In this document: piece by piece, positions 5,690-7,626 of the stretch
Position numbering within the stretch: position 1 is the stretch's first letter
Layout of the letters: each line of letters opens with the position of its first letter
Source of the DNA: Planctomycetaceae bacterium
Lineage (GTDB): Bacteria > Planctomycetota > Planctomycetia > Pirellulales > Thermoguttaceae
NCBI GenBank assembly: GCA_031259095.1
Contig: JAIRLW010000340.1
Span: forward strand, 1 to 7,626
Length of the DNA: 7,626 bases
Direction: 5' to 3'
Notes under the pieces: generated by a model
What the model was told of the DNA's origin: nothing
Database searches by the model: none
What the model saw: only the letters and a program-made list of their open reading frames with translations
Position numbers and translations under genes: made by a program

Positions 5690-7393
5690 TTTTGTATTTT
5701 TAAACAGTAACTCTATTTCTTTTAGATTCAAGGCGCGGTTCCAGATTCGGAGTTCGTCAATATCGGCGTTTAGTTGTGATTTGCATTTTCCGGTTCCGTC
5801 TTGTCCGATATTCCATGACAACGGCGTATCAATACTGCCGTGTAAACGCCCAAAACTTTTTCCAAGATTTTCGTCAGTCAGGCTTTCGCTGCAGAAAAAC
5901 AATCGTCCGTCCGGACCTCCCGAAAAAATTGTTGCGTTATTTTTCCGATCAACGGTTACGGCGCAGAACCACCAAGTATTTAATGAAACAAAAATTTGTT
6001 TTACGTCAACACGAAGTCGATTGTTGTCGGCAATATTGAATCCGATAATGTTTCCGTTATTTGCTGATAACGGATTGGCAAAAAAACAAAATCCGGGATT
6101 CTGACCGGACAACCAATCTTTATTACCGATAAAAACCGGTTCCTCTTCCTGAATGTTTGGCATTCGCGTCCAAAACGCAACAGAAAAATTTCCGTCCGTT
6201 TCAAATTGTAACGATTTTTGATTGCCAAGCGTTACGAATTGCGGTTGTTTGTTTTTACGAATCTCAAGATAACCATTTTGTTTTCCGCCGTTTGGTTTGA
6301 TGGTTGCTCCCCGATTTTCTGCGATAATCGATTCAGAATTTTTCGGTACTTTTACTTTGTTTTCCAGACTACCGTCAAAAGGAAGATAAACAAGAAGTCC
6401 GTCGTCAAGCGTTTTGCCGGAAACCGAAACCGTCTCATTTTTTCCGCGAACCGAACCGTCAAGCAGACCTTCCTTTTTCATTTTCGCAACATCAATTCCG
6501 AAATGATCCAAAACCGTTACTGCGGCGTCCGCGCAACACGGTTGCCCTTGTATTTCACCTTGCACCACATTTTTTCCGGAAATCATCAGCGGAATTGTAT
6601 AATTTTCGGAACGCATTGAACCGTGTCCGCTAATCCAACCGCCGTGATCCGACGTAACAACAATCAACCAATCTTCTTGCGCGAAATTCGGACGTTTTTT
6701 GATTGTATCAAGAATTTCTCCGGTCCAGCCGTCAATTTCTTCAATCGTTTTGATATAATCATCATGTTTCAGACCGGGAGGACAATATCCGCCGCTGTGA
6801 CCGACCTTATCCGGTTTATCAATATACCAGAGTATCGCATCAACATCGGCGCCTTTTTTCCAATTTGCCGTTTCAAAAGAACCGTCAAGAATAGTGGGAA
6901 TACGTAGAGCGTGTATTTTATCAGCGCCTTGTAACGCCAAATCACAAGGATTGTTTTCCGATACAAGAATAATATCAGGTTTCCATTCATACAAAAAAAC
7001 AGTCCTTTTATCGGGATGACGTTTTTTAATATGAGTCAGAAATGTTTGGTACGTTTCACTGACCTTTTTTTCGTTATAGTTTTTGTACAAATCATTGTTG
7101 GGAACCTGTGTTTTTCCGGCTGTTACGCCGGTGGCGATTGCGGCATGGTTGGGACCGCTAATCGTGGGCGCGTCTTTGATGGTGTGAGCCGCCAACGACC
7201 ATGCGCCACGATAGCCTTCCGCCCATGAACCGTTACAAATTGAATCGAAATTCGGCGTTGTTGCCATCAGCATGACGTCGGCTCTTGCGCCGTCAAGCAT
7301 AATGGTCAACGATTTAGGCGTTCCTTCCGCATGAAGCGATAAGGTTGCCGCAAACAATACAAACATTGTCGTGATAAAGTAATTTTTCATCAT
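5687..7393 (-). CDS. Secreted alkaline-phosphatase-superfamily phosphodiesterase/phosphatase with C-terminal LamG domain
   Basis: The start is the ATG at 7393 (MMKNYFITT, 568 aa), six bases after AGAAAGGA; the TTG just before it is less likely. Residues 1-22 form a signal peptide (hydrophobic FVLFAATLSL, then LHA/EG), so the enzyme should be exported. Residues ~25-320 match the type I phosphodiesterase/nucleotide pyrophosphatase branch. Two-metal ligands are apparent: D34 (MLDGAR), S79 as nucleophile in ISGPNHAAIATG (many relatives use Thr), D195 and H199 (KPDKVGH), D249-H250 (TSDHGG) and H257 (GHG). No sulfatase C-x-P-x-R formylglycine site is present, so it is not a classical sulfatase. Residues ~330-568 are a LamG/concanavalin-A-like domain (LLVYLPFDGSLEN ... 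IDELRIWNRALNLKEI), probably binding glycans. The substrate is unknown; a phosphodiester or phosphate on a polysaccharide or glycolipid is an inference. It is convergent with the Hsp70 gene and appears to be a single-gene transcript here. Confidence 0.92.
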   Translation of the reverse strand: MMKNYFITTMFVLFAATLSLHAEGTPKSLTIMLDGARADVMLMATTPNFDSICNGSWAEGYRGAWSLAAHTIKDAPTISGPNHAAIATGVTAGKTQVPNNDLYKNYNEKKVSETYQTFLTHIKKRHPDKRTVFLYEWKPDIILVSENNPCDLALQGADKIHALRIPTILDGSFETANWKKGADVDAILWYIDKPDKVGHSGGYCPPGLKHDDYIKTIEEIDGWTGEILDTIKKRPNFAQEDWLIVVTSDHGGWISGHGSMRSENYTIPLMISGKNVVQGEIQGQPCCADAAVTVLDHFGIDVAKMKKEGLLDGSVRGKNETVSVSGKTLDDGLLVYLPFDGSLENKVKVPKNSESIIAENRGATIKPNGGKQNGYLEIRKNKQPQFVTLGNQKSLQFETDGNFSVAFWTRMPNIQEEEPVFIGNKDWLSGQNPGFCFFANPLSANNGNIIGFNIADNNRLRVDVKQIFVSLNTWWFCAVTVDRKNNATIFSGGPDGRLFFCSESLTDENLGKSFGRLHGSIDTPLSWNIGQDGTGKCKSQLNADIDELRIWNRALNLKEIELLFKNTK

Positions 7394-7399
7394 CAATGA

Positions 7400-7407
7400 T
7401 CCTTTCT
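7400..7407 (-). promoter_or_regulatory. Shine-Dalgarno site deciding the phosphodiesterase start
   Basis: Minus-strand AGAAAGGA lies six bases before the ATG at 7393-7391. It favours this ATG (or the next one at 7390) over the TTG at 7396. The two plus-strand chaperone-module genes have no such site. Confidence 0.7.
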
Positions 7408-7446
7408 AAAATGAAACATTATTGTTGAATGAAACTCAAAGAATAC

Positions 7447-7475
7447 ACCATACCATAAAATTAACAGAAAGTCAA
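7447..7475 (-). promoter_or_regulatory. Candidate sigma-70-type promoter of the phosphodiesterase gene
   Basis: On the minus strand TTGACT (7475-7470) is followed after 17 bp by TATGGT (7452-7447). A second overlapping TATGGT at 7457-7452 has only 12 bp spacing and is less suitable. The implied start at about 7440 gives a leader of roughly 45 nt before the ATG. Upstream DNA (7476-7500) is A/T-rich, like an UP region. Confidence 0.5.
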
Positions 7476-7626
7476 AATAAAAAAAATGATTTTTTGAAAT
7501 ATCCAAGAAAAAATATTTTGTAATATCATTTGTATTTTATCCGACGTCATGAACATGTTTTAATATTTATGTAACTATTCAATCATTTGTCCCTAGTGTC
7601 CCCTTAGGAACTGCCGACCAATAACT
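7476..7626. other. AT-rich intergenic end of window, no gene seen
   Basis: No ORF, RNA gene or strong repeat was recognised. Small items are the palindrome AACATGTT (about 7553-7560) and an imperfect GTCCCTAG/TTAGGAAC pair near 7589-7611. With the adjoining promoter region it probably forms the upstream spacer of the phosphodiesterase gene and possibly of a gene beyond the edge. Confidence 0.5.

Noticed and set aside
5673..7228. Plus-strand ORFs opposite the phosphodiesterase gene
   Set aside because: They have no recognisable domains or ribosome sites and lie fully antisense to a well-supported gene.
5687..7393. Classical sulfatase
   Set aside because: There is no C/S-x-P-x-R formylglycine motif. 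The PNH context and metal ligands fit the phosphodiesterase/pyrophosphatase branch.

Overview
The window is bacterial, moderately AT-rich, with compact genes and roughly 90-400 bp spacers. The best taxonomic hints point weakly to a Planctomycetota/PVC-like or Bacteroidota-like organism. They are a secreted alkaline-phosphatase-superfamily hydrolase fused to a LamG lectin domain, a large Hsp70-linked membrane protein, and short degenerate inverted and direct repeats between genes. No rRNA, tRNA or marker gene fixes the lineage, so this is only a guess.

Layout, left to right. (1) 3-368 (+): the C-terminal end of a protein that enters from outside the window and looks like the last blades of a beta-propeller. 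(2) 369-534: a gene-free spacer dominated by one long imperfect inverted repeat (388-508). (3) 535-3522 (+): a 995-residue protein. It has an N-terminal helical domain, a J-domain-like fold without the HPD motif, a Pro-rich linker, a TPR-like helical repeat region, about six membrane helices and a cytoplasmic Pro/Gln-rich tail. (4) 3523-3611: a short spacer with a 17-bp-period direct repeat just before the next start. (5) 3612-5285 (+): a 557-residue Hsp70 homologue. Its ATPase domain is complete and it has a substrate-binding beta-domain, but it has an unusual extended linker and no helical lid. (6) 5286-5686: a 401-bp convergent spacer packed with inverted repeats, a degenerate short repeat and a terminator-like hairpin. 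(7) 5687-7393 (-): a secreted phosphodiesterase/phosphatase-like enzyme with a LamG domain, preceded by a good Shine-Dalgarno site and a plausible sigma-70 promoter. (8) 7476-7626: AT-rich DNA with no gene seen.

The most interesting unit is the pair 535-3522 / 3612-5285. A membrane-anchored protein with a degenerate J-like domain sits 89 bp upstream of a lidless Hsp70 on the same strand, and both starts follow similar T-rich 'ACAACA' leaders instead of a Shine-Dalgarno site. The topology predicted by the positive-inside rule puts the J-like and TPR-like parts in the cytoplasm, where the Hsp70 would be. I infer a dedicated, membrane-tethered, non-canonical Hsp70 module, possibly including the upstream propeller protein. 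Its substrate and purpose cannot be read from the sequence. The phosphodiesterase gene is convergent and is probably unrelated.
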